64,000 nt of DNA from NCBI RefSeq assembly GCF_000516985.1, contig NW_006917099.1, positions 1,690,685-1,754,684 of the forward strand, given 5' to 3'. A program made the translations under genes and the position numbers. This document shows positions 11,906 through 23,332 of this stretch, in pieces. The notes beneath the pieces are model-generated. The model was given only the letters and a program-made list of their open reading frames with translations. It searched no databases and had not been told where the DNA came from. This DNA is from Pestalotiopsis fici W106-1 (taxonomy: Eukaryota > Ascomycota > Sordariomycetes > Amphisphaeriales > Sporocadaceae). How positions within the stretch are numbered: the stretch's first letter is position 1; each line of letters opens with the position of its first letter.

Positions 11906-14900
11906 ATCTTGCCCGTGGGGCTATGAACTTGGGGGATTTGTTAGGCTTGCGCACGACGTCCGTTTCGTGTGCCGTCGGCCGCTTTTGGGTCCGTATAATC
12001 GTGGAGCAGTCGGTGCTGGATGTAGTTTGATGCAGACTGCCACAACCAGGGAGCGCCACAAATATTGTTAAGGAAGCCCTTGGTTGTCTGGCGTCGATCA
12101 ATGCTCTATTGGCAAAAGGTGACCACGAAGCGCCGTTCACAGGCAACGAAGAAAGGCTGGAGAGCTCACTTCCAGGTTCAGTGATTCTGTTCCCTGGTCG
12201 GATTGTGGGACCAACCAGATTCAAGCCCGCGACTTGCTGAAGTTGTGCCCGGCCGGTGGATTGGTACCGAGGACGGGTCGGCTATTAGAAAACGAGGCGC
12301 GGAGCCTGGGCGACAGAACAATCTACACGAGATTGGCGAGGATCGCTTGCAAGCTAGCAGACCTCTGAAGTATGAGCAACACCCACGATATTGTTTGACA
12401 ACATAGGACGGATGGATCCAAGACGGGTGCTTGTTTAGGTGTCACGCGCAAAGCCGCTCGAGACGAGACAGTTAGCTGCAGGTGGAATGTTGCACCAGAC
12501 AGGCGATTCTGATTGTGCCCAAGACCTGCCTTGTGGTTGACGGGGGAGGGAAAAAAACCAGCTATTCTCCCAATGGAATGCTGCGAAAGGCTGCGATGAG
12601 AGCGCGCGTAGGTGGAAGACCAGAGCTGGAGCGATAGTCGGCTTGTGCAGACAGTAGTCCAAGTGTATGGCGGGTAGGTAGGACGAAAGAGGGGTGGCCG
12701 GTAAGGTAGGTAGGTACAGGAGGTACTGAGGGTCGACGAAAGAGAGCAACGACGCTTGGAGGATTGGTGTATTGCGAATTGAGGGTCGCGGATACAGGAA
12801 AAGGTGGGACGGATGGATAAATCGACAGATGGATGGATAGCTTGTTGAAAGATAGATTTGACTTGAATGGATTTGCTTGATTGATTGGATTGCACGGTCG
12901 CTCGAAAACGGGGTTTGGCTTGATGGATGGATGACTTGTGTGTGGTTGAATGAGCGTGGGCGGGCGGAGAGGAACCCTGGAATGGATCTTGGATGGAGCG
13001 ATGGGATCAAGGACAGCAGACAGGCCTGTGCCAAAAAGTTCAATCAACGTACAAAATAATAAGGAGAGGCGGAGTGAACGGGGGGTGGAAGAGAGGCAGG
13101 CGGTCTGGTCTGTCTGGGCTGGGGGGGAAAGAGGAAAAAGGGTGAAGCAACGCGCAATACAAAATAAGAAGAGGTAGGTGATGGAAACCGGGGGGTTTTC
13201 CCTGCCTGTCTTGTCCCTTCACACCCGCGCTGTAGGTGAGTAAATAAGGTGGTAGGAGGTAACTAATCACCACGACTAGGCAAGGTACAAGCGTAATAAT
13301 GTAGGTACAGCAGGTAGTGGTAGTAGGCCAGGTAGGGAGGTAGTATGCAATGCAGGTGGGGTAAGAGAGTAACATCAATCACCCACACTGAACTGAACTG
13401 ACGGGCGGCGGCGCAAAGCTAGGTAAGGTTTCCCTACCGTAGTGCAATCCGCAAAGGTCTCGGTGGGTATCTTGGTGATGAATAGCTCGTTACTCTCAAC
13501 ACCAAGCTCGAGTTGCAATCGACGTTACTGGGATTTTTAGCGTGCAAAATGTGTACTTTTTTTTTTTCTACTTTCATTTGTTTTCTCTTTGTCATTTGCT
13601 CAATCCGTATCTACTCATTTTTCACGAGCTGCCTGTCGTGACAAAATTTTTTCTTTCCTCTTCCCCAGCCATGTCCTATCCTCTGTTGGGTGGGTGGCAA
13701 AAAGAGCAGCACCTTTCGAGCAAATGCGATCGTCCAGGTACGCCGATCAGGAGGGGCCACTGCTTATCCAACCCCTGGCAGTGACGGACTGATTTTCCCT
13801 ATCGCGCGCGGCCTCTCTTTCTTTTTTCTTTTCCCTCACTGTGCTCCAGTCCTGGCTCTTCCCTCTGCAGGCAGGCCGCAGGGGAGCTTGGGTTGGGGAG
13901 CAGCGCATACCTCTTTGTAGTGGGGGTTCGGCATGGTTTAAACGGCTTGAACGGTGGACCATGCCTTGATTGACCTTGACCTGCTGGTTGCCGCTGATAA
14001 TATGTATCAACCTCACCCCCGGACATGGGAAGGCCACCTTGCCAAGGGAGGAACCGACCAGGGGGAAAGACACGAAATGTTTATGAGGGCAATGGAGGAC
14101 AACAGTCAAAGCAAGATCGCAACTGTCTCGCCATCTTCTGTCGCTGTCTGAAACGATCATGTTCTAGAAAAAGGCACGCAAGGAACATGACAGACTCTAC
14201 GTTATGCGCCAGTATCATTGCGCAGCCAGCCCGCACGGCAAGAAATGCGAAATGCAAGTGACTGCACATGCGGCTTTGTCAACGTTTTGAAACACCCGAC
14301 AGTTATATCGAGTATATTATATGCCTGAACAGACGTACTGTTTGTGAGTGTGTGAGGTACGTAGGTAGTAGGTGTATGGATTTTAAGAGTGATTCGCAAC
14401 GGCACCATCTCGGGCAACGGAGAGCCCCAATATTGAACAAGGGGGGTCGCATGCGATGAGGAGGCATTCAGCTCCATGGCACAAGTTGCAATCGTCGATC
14501 TTATCCATGCATTCTGCCATGTCATCCATACCATAGATATCTATCTCGTAGATATACACCATTATTATGTCGTCCAACTGTCGACATCTGATGTTTCTGC
14601 TACCTGAAGGTGTCTACGGTAAGCTAGGTACGGATGGGCCATGGTGAATGTCCTGAATCCTGATACGTCCACTGCTGAGAAACCTGTCTAGCGGCCAGGT
14701 AACGGCAAATAGGATCAGGGTGTTTAGCGCTAATGCAGTTTTGGAACTTCTGCAGGGGATCGAGGGGTTAGGCGCAGACCACATGATCCAGAAAAGGAGG
14801 AGGCGAATTTATTAGTATGGAACACGGACCGTCTCTTTGAATACAACCTACATGACCTCTGTGCTTACTTACCACACAGCAACAATCTCCAGTACTACTT

Positions 14901-17578
14901 GTTGGATATCATGGGAAGATACAGACTTGGATGGACTGCGCCTAGATACCAAGGTGCACAAAGGGCCCCTCACGTCCTGCACGAGAGTTCTTTGGACCAC
15001 TGCCAAGATATTCAATACTCCGTTGCTTCCGATGCCATGCATACAACTATCCTTTAATATGACCGTTTCGATAGAATCGTTCGAGCTTTCCATTAACAGC
15101 CCGTAAGCCAGGAACAGCCGAGGATATTTGGATTGGATTGGGCGGAGTCAGGAACCAGGGGTAAATGGCAGAAAACCAAGTCGTGCAGGAAAAAAAAAAA
15201 AAAAAAGCCCGACTTGATATCCTCTCTACACAGCACCTTGATGTAGCTTAGAGTCTGTCTAGCTCATCGAGGGCTCTCTCAGCTCCAGCCATAGCTTCAA
15301 GTTGGATCTACACGACTAGTGCTAACGCAGAGGGGCATATGCAAGTCAGGATTTCCCCGCCTCAATAACGGGCGGCTTCAAGGCTAGTAACATGACTTTT
15401 TTCCTTTACAGTACATTAGATACTTTGCTGGTGTTACTGTGACGAGCTGCCCGGCAGCAACGCACGAATATCGATAGTAGTAGTAACAAGGTGTCAGTCT
15501 CGCAACTCCAAATCAGGTAGAGTGCTCGTAATGGACTGACTGACTTGCATACTTGGATGATGAATAAATTGCACCCCTTGCCTTGCCCAGTAGCGAGATC
15601 CCGTCCAACACTGGAAATTGAATGCAGCTTTCCCTTGCGCGCGTATCTGGGCTTTTCCAGGGTAAACCGAAACCCGAACCAATCGGCAGAGTCTCTGCGT
15701 AGCTCTTCTTACCACGCGGCCCGGCAGTGGGTTGCACTATCAATTTGGCATTGGAGAAGTCAGGATGGATGCATTACATTGCTGCTCATGTTTCAAGGCC
15801 GTCCCAAGGTAGATGAAAGAAGGTGTAGTTATTGGCAATATTTCATTCATGTACGTCATGAGCACAAGAAAAGCTCGAAACAACATCATGGACTTGACAG
15901 CCGTCCTTCAGTGCTCATCCTTGATATCGGTATCAAAGACAACCTGATCTTGTGTTGCCCGGGAGATGGCAAGACGCGGTGATACGAATGCCGAGTTCCA
16001 AAAAGTCCGTGTCCATATAGCCACGGCCTAGTTACAGCATTCCATGTTACCAAGCTGCTGGAACTGCGGTTCTACGTTTATTGTGCCTGAGTCAAGAATG
16101 AAAAAGCCCAAGATCCACTCGTGTACCAGAAAACTCAGACATGGTCATTTACTCCATCTCACAATCATCTTACATACTCAAGCTCCTATGCATGTTTGGC
16201 AGCTCGTGTGGCGCGCGCTGTCCATGAACCCCTGGCGCTACCCTGCAAGAATCTGACCTCAGATCTTTAATGTACGTATTGCGGATCAAACTTATTAAGA
16301 TAAGGGTTCATGATCACGACGGCATGGACGGGGACCACGCCGGCATCAGTGTACATGTTGCCTCGTGCTCATTAAGCAGAGATGACTGTAAAAGCTAAAG
16401 GGCACACAGAAGTTCCCGCACCCACCAATGAATTGACTTGATTATGTCTCCTGTCATAGATCAAGTTTGATCAGTCTCATGATTTAAAGCATTCCTTTGA
16501 GCCTAGCTTTTCTGCTAGTGCCACAAGTAAAAGTGAGCGCATGGCACAACCAAAACTTTGTGTGTCGTCTCAAAACAGCAGTTCTGACATCTGCCGTGCC
16601 ACCCCCCCATATTGCAAACAACAAAGAACAACAAAGAACAACAAAGACGACGACGACACCGTTGCAAGCCATCGTATACATGATCCACTCACCACAGGAC
16701 TTTTTGAAGTGTTTCCCATATAAAAATGGCCTCATCATGGGCTCACTTGATAGCAAATTGCGGAAAATTCATCCCTGCCCGCGACACGCATATCTTGGGT
16801 CCGTAGCCGACGCGTCCGGTCGTCCTTCTGTGGCGCGGCGCCGCAGACCGTCTCTCTCGAAGCTCGCGAGGTTACAGGCAGTGTGGGGGCCAACCAGAGT
16901 ATCCCCCTTTTTCCAGCTTTTTTTTTTCTCTTATTCAAATTTCGGAACCCATAAACAACCGCAAGCGCAATTCTTCTTTGGCCCTATGCCTCAGTAGCCT
17001 GGGGGACGGCTTGTAGTTCTTGTCCAGCGACGTAGTATTCGGAATTAGCGATGGGGAGGGAGACCTTGTTGGGACGACGATGAAGCCATCATTTCAAAAT
17101 CACGATCTCGACTCGTATTCCTATCTGGTTAGATTTAATAGTGCTTACCAATTGGATAAATATTCCCCTTTGGATTGCACAAAATATAGTGATGTGTATA
17201 ATCAGGGTCCTAACAGTTCCACAACACTATCTACCCTCCCCCCCTGCTGCAGATCAGAGGTAAAACAAGCGTTGGCTCGTGCCAGTATCAAGCACGATTC
17301 AGCCCGTCTTTCCCTCAATGCCAAAAATGCACAGTCCTCCTCACCAGACGCTTGGGTCAGCCCGTGATCCCGTAAATGCCAGCTCTTTATTCTGCCCGAA
17401 TAGCACGCTCCTACTATGACGTACAAGATATTGTTTTCTGCCAGTACCAGCCATCGCGGTACTGTACCTTTCAGCTGTATTAATAGCAGGTAGGAGGTAC
17501 TTGTAAAGGTTTGGTCACGTGCTGGAGTATATAGTCCTCGGGGGCGTCAATACAAGTCCTTTGGCACTTGCTTCTGTA
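11906..17578. other. 5.7-kb gene-poor region with low-complexity tracts
   Basis: No protein family is recognisable on either strand. From about 12,640 to 13,380 the sequence is rich in GGATGGAT and GTAGGTA-type repeats. Poly-T lies at 13,558-13,568. Poly-A (about 17) lies near 15,190. An AACAAAG repeat followed by GACGACGAC lies near 16,615-16,660. The region supplies the promoter/5' leader of RasGAP (minus) and the 3' flank of the amidohydrolase (minus). The 145-codon plus frame at 15,545-15,982 has no signature. An undetected non-coding RNA cannot be excluded. Confidence 0.55.
12640..13380. repeat. Low-complexity GGATGGAT / GTAGGTA-rich tract
   Basis: The plus strand shows repeated GGATGGAT near 12,810-12,840 and 12,920, TAGGTAGGTAGGTAC near 12,700, and many GGTA/AGGTAG words from 13,215 to 13,360. 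These are imperfect microsatellite-like repeats, not a transposon. They lie 0.7-1.5 kb upstream of the RasGAP start. Confidence 0.6.
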
Positions 17579-18691
17579 TTACATGACGATACAACTCGCA
17601 TTCTCGGTGGCTAAACAGACCTCCTTGCCAGCAGACCATACTCTTTGGATCTTCTGAGTCGCGATGATATCCTCGGCCGGATTCCCCTCTACTAATAACA
17701 AATCCGCCCGCAATCCCGGCCGAATCATACCCCGGTCATTGAGGTGAAAATGTTTTGCCGCACTCGAAGTCGCGGCACGAAGGGCTTCGATCGGGCTAAG
17801 CCCGGCTTTGACCAAAAGCTCAAGTTCGTGATGTAGAGAAGTGCCCGCTGGCACGGCCAATATGGGGGTATTATTAGCATCGGTACCCGCGAGAATTGGC
17901 ACGCCCGCCAGGTGCATGGCCGCCACGCTGTCCAGAGCGTGTTGAAATTCCATCTTGCCTCTGATGAGTCGCATGGTCCAACTGCTCGTCATGTTCTCCG
18001 ACATGGTGAGGGTCGGCACCGCTACCGTCCCCTGGCTGAGCATCTGGTCCACCATGGGCTTGTCGAGCGGCTTATCCGTCGGCAAATGCGTCAAAATGTC
18101 AAAGCCTGCGTGCAAGCCCCGGGAGAAGGCTGCATATTGCGCCGTATGCGCAACTGTCATTTTGCCCTGACCTCGCGCCTCCTCCTGGATCTTGTCCAAG
18201 CACTCCTGCTCGATACCGGGTAGGTCCGCAATGATCTTGATATAGTTGACGTCATCCTGAACTCTGTCCGCCACGAACCGTACTGCGTCTTCCGGGCTGT
18301 GCACAGCCTGATCCATCCCGACTCCCGCGAATTTGAGGAGCTTTCCGTGCGTGGACTCTTGGGCAAAGGCCGGTAGACCGGCGCCGAGCCACGTGGTAGG
18401 GCCGTCCGCTGAGCGGAGCTTTTCGTACTTTTCCATTGGAAAGCAGGCCATGTCGCACACTGTCGTGATGCCGTGCCCAGCGAACGAGGCGAGCTGGCTT
18501 GGACTGTCGACATGCACATGGCAGTCAATCAGACCGGGCATGAGCGTGCAGCCGGTACCATCAACCACCGTATCTTCCTTTGCGGCCGTTGAATCGTGAC
18601 TGATTTGTGATCCATCGATGATGATGGTTCTTGGCCCAGTAATATCCTGGCCATCGAATATCGAGGCATTTTCGATTACGGTCCTGGGCAT
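17579..18691 (-). CDS. Amidohydrolase-superfamily metal-dependent hydrolase
   Basis: Single exon, 370 aa, starting at the ATG at 18691 (MPRTVIENASIFDG). The open frame extends 39 residues further, but those residues do not look like the family. Metal-site signatures are visible in order: DCHVHVD (HxH after strand 1), VNYIKIIAD with a Lys at the position carboxylated in imidazolonepropionase/Xaa-Pro-dipeptidase-like members, MTVAHT and DILTHLP (the two further His), and AGTDAN (the Asp). The C-terminus has ALRAATSSAAKHFHLNDRGMIRPGLRADLLLVEGNP, the usual closing beta-sandwich segment. It should hydrolyse an amide, lactam or similar C-N bond. The substrate cannot be read from the sequence; dipeptidases, imidazolonepropionase and ochratoxinase-like enzymes share this layout. 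There is no signal peptide, so it is probably cytosolic. It is divergent from the pseudokinase-ankyrin gene. Confidence 0.9.
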   Translation of the reverse strand: MPRTVIENASIFDGQDITGPRTIIIDGSQISHDSTAAKEDTVVDGTGCTLMPGLIDCHVHVDSPSQLASFAGHGITTVCDMACFPMEKYEKLRSADGPTTWLGAGLPAFAQESTHGKLLKFAGVGMDQAVHSPEDAVRFVADRVQDDVNYIKIIADLPGIEQECLDKIQEEARGQGKMTVAHTAQYAAFSRGLHAGFDILTHLPTDKPLDKPMVDQMLSQGTVAVPTLTMSENMTSSWTMRLIRGKMEFQHALDSVAAMHLAGVPILAGTDANNTPILAVPAGTSLHHELELLVKAGLSPIEALRAATSSAAKHFHLNDRGMIRPGLRADLLLVEGNPAEDIIATQKIQRVWSAGKEVCLATENASCIVM

Positions 18692-19335
18692 TTTCAATTT
18701 GTGAAAAAGGTTGAAACTCTTTAATGGAGTGTTTGCTGGATACACCTGGATATATGAACAAGGACATGATGACATGCGTGGCTCTAGGCTCTTATACATG
18801 TATTTCAAGAGAGACTAGTATACTACTCCAAGTCGGAGGTGGAAATGCCCATCGGCCGATGTGTCGGCACATCGGAGTCTACTGCCAGCGCGCAAAGGAT
18901 TCACCCTACCTAAGATGTGGGATATTTTTGGAAATTGAACAAGCGAATATATCTATTCTTTTTATCATCGTGGTCAATTGTGGACGCTATTACATAGTAC
19001 CTATCTTCAAGGCCACGAATTATCCGTCTTGTATGGTGTGGAGACGGACATTTCGGAGATTCTGTACAGAGTACCTGGGCTGCAGACTTGAGCGCACCTA
19101 TACATATTTGGGCGACCAGAACAATCAATGACATGACCATGCGCCCTGCTGCTTCGATAACGATTGCGCGCGCAGCTTTGACTCCAGCGGAGCGGGTAAT
19201 CCTTGCCGGTTTGTCGTTGACCCCATTCATCTCCACCATCGTATCCTCCATATCATTTTCGATGCCAGTCATGCTTGTTGCAGCACTTATTCCCGACATC
19301 TAGAACTAACACGGCCTGCTACAAGAACACACGAA
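18692..19335. promoter_or_regulatory. Divergent promoter with CGG-centred inverted repeat
   Basis: The 644 bp separates two divergent starts. At 18856-18875 an exact 8-bp inverted repeat (CCGATGTG / CACATCGG, 4-bp spacer TCGG) directly follows the palindrome ATCGGCCGAT (18851-18860). Such spaced CGG/CCG triplets are what Zn2Cys6 dimers bind. Which factor binds, if any, is not known. Confidence 0.4.
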
Positions 19336-21739
19336 ATGACCGGTTGGAAAGTGGTCAAAAGTAGGTCTCCAGACAGATCTGTTAGTCGTACAGATCGATA
19401 CCTCCGAGTCTGGCTAATCGCTCATTGTAGGGATTAAAGAAATCGAACCACTGACTGAAAGCTGGGTCAATCTCGAGCAAGAGAATCTCTACAAGGTAGC
19501 AGATGGCGATATCAGAGACTCTGCGCAAACGTCAGGTGCATTCACACCTGGAACCCTGACTGCGACACTTCGCAAGACCATTGGCCTCTCTGTGCTGGAT
19601 GAACATATGAGCCGGTTGGACAACAATCAAATCGCAGCTCTAGAACAGGCCGAAACCGTGAATAGTTCTGGTGGGAGAGGCGACCCTTCTAAATGTCGAC
19701 TCTACGCTGTCCTTGAACTCAACAAGTTGCAAGTGGAGATTGAAACCTTTACGTCCTCATTTCTGGACTTTACTTGGCCATTGATTCCCAACAAGTTGGA
19801 TGTTTCCCGGGCGGCCGACTTGACGATACGTATATATCTACCAGTTTCAGGAGATTCTGGACCAGGTCTATGTCTTGGGTCAGGAAAAGTGAGCCTACCA
19901 TCAGCGGCGGCAAAGCCCGTCGTCAAATGGCTACACCTCGCTGGAGGTACCGGAAAGCTTGCGGTAGGACTCGAGTACAAAAAGTCTCTTGCCCCTTCAG
20001 CGATTGCCGATATCCATCTCACGACGATCGTTGGAGGAGGTGTCAGATCAGCTCGGAATACGCGCACGGGATGTTTATACGCGGCCAGGACGGAGTATAA
20101 GTCTCGCGTGGACTCCTGGTCCAGCCTGTCGCCGCAAGGTCTTCGCTTCGATATTGACTGCAGTTTCATCGCTCCTCTGCACCTTGCCTTTCAGGAGCCT
20201 GAAGAGCGCCATCTTGCTTTTTCACCGTTTGCCAGCGGCGGACACTTGTTCTACCACCTGCAGAGGGCGCGCCGTTTCGACACTGCCAGAGCCAGATTCT
20301 ATGCTGCCGAAATTGTTAGCGCACTAGAGTATCTACACGAGAGAGATATTGTCTGCCAAGAACTCTGCCCCACGAATATCCTTTTAGATTCACTGGGTCA
20401 TATAATAGTGGCCGATTTCTCTCTTCATCGACCAGCAACACAGAACGAGCTTCGCGGCGCTGCTGCGGCCTTAGAAATCCCAGCACCTGAACTCCTTTCC
20501 GGCCAAGCTCATGCGAAGTCAGCCGATTGGTGGACACTGGGGGCCTTCTTGTATGAGATGCTGACCGGAATGCCCCCATTTTATGCACAAAGTGTTAGAG
20601 AAATACATTCCAACATCTCGTCTGGGTTGATTCAACTTCCTGATATATCCGACACAAGTGCCAGTAACTTTCTCCTCAGACTTTTGGATTGCACACCTGA
20701 GCTGCGTTTGGGAGCAAATGGAGCATCAGAAGTGAAGGACCACGCATTCTTCCACGGTATCGACTGGCAAAGACTTCTGCGTCGGCAGGTGGAACCACCG
20801 TTTAAGCCAAGTAGAATCAACGTATATTCCAGCCAGAACATATATCAGCATTTACCCAGAAAAGTGGAAAAGGTAGAATCAGACCCGGCTCCACTACTCA
20901 AAATGGACAAGTCCATATGGTCCTGCCTTCTTGTGGAGAGCTGGGATACCAAAAGGTTCTGCCCGCCGGACTCATGGGACAGATTAGTTCAGACTTCAGA
21001 GGGGTCCTTGCTTCATGCAGTGATCAAAGGAGACCGTGATATTATTCAAACTCTCGTGAAAGTGGCGGATCGGGTCGACGTCACAAAAGCATTAGGACTA
21101 GCCGTCGAGAGGCGTGACCAGGTCATGGTACGCATCCTGCTTGACGGTGGTGCCAGCTGTGACTTTGCAGACTCTGACCGGCCCGCTCCGCCCAGCCACT
21201 ATGACGCTTGCTACTCGACCGGGAATGGCGTCAACGTTACAGAGCCGGAAGAGTTCCTCCCACCACTCGTGAGGGCTGTGAAACTGAAAGATGTGCATTT
21301 GGTCAGGACGCTTCTCCATGCTGGCGCTGATCCCAATGTGGGATTTCATGATAATGCTTTCAGGCCTTTTCACACGGGCGGTGAAATTCCCCTTATAGTT
21401 TGTGGAAGAGTCATTCAGTTGGCTTTGGTGTACGACAACGAGGAAATAGTTCAGCTTTTACTTGCTTTCGGGGCCGACATTAACCAGACAGCGCCAGAGT
21501 GGCAGCACCATAATTGCAAAACAATGGAGAGGTCGCTCTATTTCAAGATTACAGCACTTTTGGAAAAGAGCTCAAGAGATTATGCAGACAAGGGAGTAAG
21601 GTAAGTGGTCATATTTGGGTCAGTAGTTTGAAGTTGTCTTTCTCTCGCCAGTGCTTGGTGCGTCGCCACGGCTAGCAATGTGATCACTCTGGCTTTGGGA
21701 AAAGGCGCACACTCATCGCGTAATGTCAAAGAATTGTGA
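19336..21739 (+). CDS. YPK1/Gad8-like AGC pseudokinase fused to C-terminal ankyrin repeats
   Basis: Three exons: 19336-19360, 19431-21600 and 21652-21739, giving 760 aa. The small first exon (MTGWKVVK) and the 51-bp last intron (GTAAGT...CGCCAG) both keep frame. The last exon adds SAWCVATASNVITLALGKGA, an ankyrin-like end. Residues about 100-195 resemble the C2-like N-terminus of fungal YPK/Gad8 kinases (KLDVSRAADLTIRIYL, GTGKLAVGLEYK). Residues about 200-470 clearly derive from an AGC kinase: ASGGHLFYHLQ, ADWWTLGAFLYEMLTGMPPFY, LRLGANGASEVKDHAFF and EPPFKPS. The catalytic positions are lost. The VAIK Lys is replaced in YAAR (225-228), HRD-xx-K reads IVCQELCPTN (about 315-324) and DFG reads DFS (about 337-339). 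The activation-loop segment lacks the usual TPEY. Ankyrin-type units (LLHAVIKGDRDIIQTLVK, VRTLLHAGADPNVG, QLLLAFGADIN) fill residues about 530-755. It is probably an enzymatically dead scaffold or regulator. Confidence 0.85.
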
Positions 21740-21871
21740 GCGCACTCATGAATTCCTGGAAGCATGGGTACGCTGTGAGTAATCAATTGCATCTGTATTA
21801 TATACATACACAAATGGAGTTCATTTCTCGACCTAGTAGAACTTTGCAAATCTCAACATTATAACAAACAG

Positions 21872-23332
21872 TTACCACCCATGAAAATCTCTACCATCAT
21901 CATCACGAGCGGAAAAGTCCATCTCAGGGCTTCCAAGTAGGTTTTCCGTCACCTTACGCCACGCCTGCTTGGCCTCGTGAGAAAGCTCAATCGGCGGGGA
22001 GCCCCAGGTCGCCAACATTGCTCTGGGGCTTGAACTCTTTTCCTCCACAATGAGGTACCCCAGCCCGACTCCCGGTCTCAACTGCCACTCAAGGCACAGC
22101 TCCTTCAGCTTGGGCATGCGTTGCGCTGCTGTGGCTGCAGCAAGAAAGTAGGGCTCGGCAAGACTTGAATTGAATTGCGTCCTGAAGCCGAGATCGTTTT
22201 CGAAACTGATCTCTACATCATCGTCGTCGTCATCATCATCATCATCACCGTCGCTATATCGGCCCATTCTTATGAGGTCATCATCAGAAGGACTTCCGGA
22301 AAGCAGCCATTCACCGGCCGGAGTGACTTCGGCTGGCAGGAGATACACGACTTCGAGGTGCGGGAAATGATCACCGTGCTCCAGACTGCCTGTAGATGGC
22401 GATGATGACAGTGGCAAGGGCCACAGAACATCTGGACTGACAATGGCAGGGCCAAGGCGGAGCGTTACCAAGCGCTGCGACAGCTGGCGTAGAGCGACAC
22501 TTAGCGGGTCGGGCGTCTGATCATCGCCATCATATAGCCGAGGGGGAATCCAGTCGTGGGAGTCGGAACCGTCGCGATGGTAGCTAAAGGTGAAATGACG
22601 AACAGAGTCGGGAATCGTCTGCAAACCAGCGGCCAAATCCTGTCGCGCCTTGACGCGACGACGGGGGTTCCTGCGGCGGTCGTTGTCCGACAAGTTCCAT
22701 TCCAGCTTGTGCACGTTCGGCATCTGGGCCGCCATGTCGCAGCACGCCTTGGGTGCGACGGTGCAGCTTCTCTGACTATATTGGCCGCAGGAAAATTCGG
22801 TAATGATTTCTAGCCGAGCAAGTCTGCGGTCTCCGTCCTCTGGCAAAAGCTCCAGCAGCGATGTATTAAAGCGGTGGCGCCGACGCCTTACGATGCCAAG
22901 TTCACAAGGTGCTCTGTCACTGGGACAGTCTACCCAGAGATCCAGAGATACACCCCGTTGCTGCTCGGGTCTTTTCCAGTCGGTGAGCTCGTCGAAAAGC
23001 TCGTAGATAGCATTCGTGAAAGCCCGATTATTGTCTGCTTTTGCCGCCATAGTCTCTTTGAGATATGCAACGGCCTTGGCATCGTATTCTGGAAGTATAA
23101 CCTCAAAGATCATGTCGCAAACATGTGACTGCCGCCTGGGAGTCACAATACGACGCAAATCTTGCACCTGAGTCGACCGGACCTTGAGTTTGGAGAATGT
23201 CTTTTCCTCCACGTACTCCTGCCAGTCGCGCGAAATAGTGGCATATTCGCATAGAAGCTCGGGGCTTGACTCAATGACAAGATACACAATCTGTCGTGTC
23301 AGTTCACGGGGGAGAGACGCCCAACCTGACAT
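21872..23332 (-). CDS. F-box-like protein with poly-Asp tract
   Basis: Single exon, 486 aa. The first about 50 residues (WASLPRELTRQIVYLVIESS... then TISRDWQEYVEEKTF) fit an F-box-like motif, as in fungal adaptors that link substrates to SCF ubiquitin ligase. The middle is leucine-rich but not a clear LRR or WD repeat. A run of 10 Asp near residue 365 comes from a GAT/GAC microsatellite (about 22,205-22,250), so its length may vary between strains. Many fungal paralogues of this kind are annotated only as hypothetical F-box proteins. The substrate and even the SCF role are inference. The spacer to the pseudokinase gene stop is only 132 bp (convergent). Confidence 0.75.
   Translation of the reverse strand: MSGWASLPRELTRQIVYLVIESSPELLCEYATISRDWQEYVEEKTFSKLKVRSTQVQDLRRIVTPRRQSHVCDMIFEVILPEYDAKAVAYLKETMAAKADNNRAFTNAIYELFDELTDWKRPEQQRGVSLDLWVDCPSDRAPCELGIVRRRRHRFNTSLLELLPEDGDRRLARLEIITEFSCGQYSQRSCTVAPKACCDMAAQMPNVHKLEWNLSDNDRRRNPRRRVKARQDLAAGLQTIPDSVRHFTFSYHRDGSDSHDWIPPRLYDGDDQTPDPLSVALRQLSQRLVTLRLGPAIVSPDVLWPLPLSSSPSTGSLEHGDHFPHLEVVYLLPAEVTPAGEWLLSGSPSDDDLIRMGRYSDGDDDDDDDDDDVEISFENDLGFRTQFNSSLAEPYFLAAATAAQRMPKLKELCLEWQLRPGVGLGYLIVEEKSSSPRAMLATWGSPPIELSHEAKQAWRKVTENLLGSPEMDFSARDDDGRDFHGW

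Noticed and set aside
15545..15982. 145-codon plus-strand frame in the gene-poor region
   Set aside because: No domain, no splice partner and no coding-like bias visible.
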